Positions 5,089 to 5,197 of a stretch of 5,197 bases of DNA are shown in pieces (positions within the stretch are counted from its first letter, which is position 1; every line of letters starts with the position of its first letter). This DNA comes from JBGSYN01 sp041750975 (lineage in GTDB: Bacteria > Pseudomonadota > Alphaproteobacteria > Geminicoccales > Geminicoccaceae). Location of the stretch: NCBI GenBank assembly GCA_041750975.1, contig JBGSYN010000136.1, positions 1 to 5,197 of the forward strand. The letters are read 5' to 3'. The position numbers and the translations under genes were made by a program. The notes under the pieces are model-generated. The model was not told the origin of the DNA, did no database searches, and worked only from the letters and a program-made list of their open reading frames with translations.

Positions 5089-5197
5089 TGCTTCGACACC
5101 TCTGGCTCGGCGCCGCACTGGCCTTGGTCGGGTTCGGCTCGGCAAGTGTTGCACAGATCAATCAGACAGAGCCCGGGCCGCTGATCGCACCCTCGGG
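5088..5197 (+). CDS. Partial gene for an exported protein (cut by window edge)
   Basis: An open frame begins with ATG at 5088, sharing one base with the TGA of the regulator gene (TGATG), and runs uninterrupted to the window end. The 36 visible codons give a classic Sec signal peptide: MLRH, a hydrophobic core LWLGAALALVGFG, then SASVA before Q23 as the likely cleavage site. The mature part begins INQTEPGPLIAPSG and is then lost. There is no cysteine, so a lipoprotein is unlikely. The one-base overlap suggests translational coupling with the regulator; a separate Shine-Dalgarno is not obvious in the preceding bases. The function cannot be named from so little. A periplasmic enzyme or binding protein for the same substrate would suit the locus, but that is only a guess. 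Confidence 0.7.
   Translation, partial: MLRHLWLGAALALVGFGSASVAQINQTEPGPLIAPS

Noticed and set aside
4270..5154. A minus-strand open frame of about 294 codons opposite the IclR-type gene.
   Set aside because: It lacks family features and extends across the divergent promoter region; the plus strand holds a complete IclR regulator.

Overview
The window is chromosome-like, high-GC DNA (GC estimated by eye at about 60% or a little more). Its genes are typical of an alphaproteobacterium, plausibly Hyphomicrobiales (rhizobia/Devosia-like). The reasons are the style of the CUT1 sugar ABC transporter, the IclR regulator, the short UxuA-type enzyme, AGGAGG-type ribosome binding sites and GTG starts. 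This placement is inferred from protein character, not from any rRNA or marker gene. I see no tRNA, rRNA, CRISPR array, insertion sequence or integration site.

Layout: two divergent transcription units share an intergenic region at about 4153-4305. Leftward (minus strand) runs a four-gene operon in transcription order: a short mannonate dehydratase (uxuA-like, 4152-3175), a MalF-type permease (3142-2204), a MalG-type permease (2177-1335) and a periplasmic solute-binding protein (1281-4). Gaps are 32, 26 and 53 nt, so co-transcription is very likely. Rightward (plus strand) runs an IclR-family regulator (about 4306-5088). Its stop codon overlaps the start of a second gene (5088 to beyond the edge) that begins with a clear signal peptide and is cut off by the window.

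Working model: the binding protein captures a sugar acid or sugar-acid-containing oligosaccharide in the periplasm and the two permeases import it. The UxuA-type enzyme dehydrates a D-mannonate-like aldonic acid to a 2-keto-3-deoxy acid feeding the KDG/Entner-Doudoroff route. The IclR protein senses the substrate or an intermediate and controls the divergent promoters. No transporter ATPase is in the window; it may lie left of position 1 or be shared from elsewhere in the genome. The uronate isomerase and fructuronate reductase steps that normally precede mannonate dehydratase are also absent here.

The least ordinary points are the compact UxuA, clearly shorter than the E. coli enzyme; the binding-protein gene placed last but with the best Shine-Dalgarno; an inverted repeat lying on the predicted uxuA promoter; a 9-mer shared by the leaders of uxuA and the MalF-type gene; and the unidentified exported protein coupled to the regulator. 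I found no convincing sign of a wholly new kind of system; this looks like a sugar-acid uptake and catabolism locus with an undetermined substrate.
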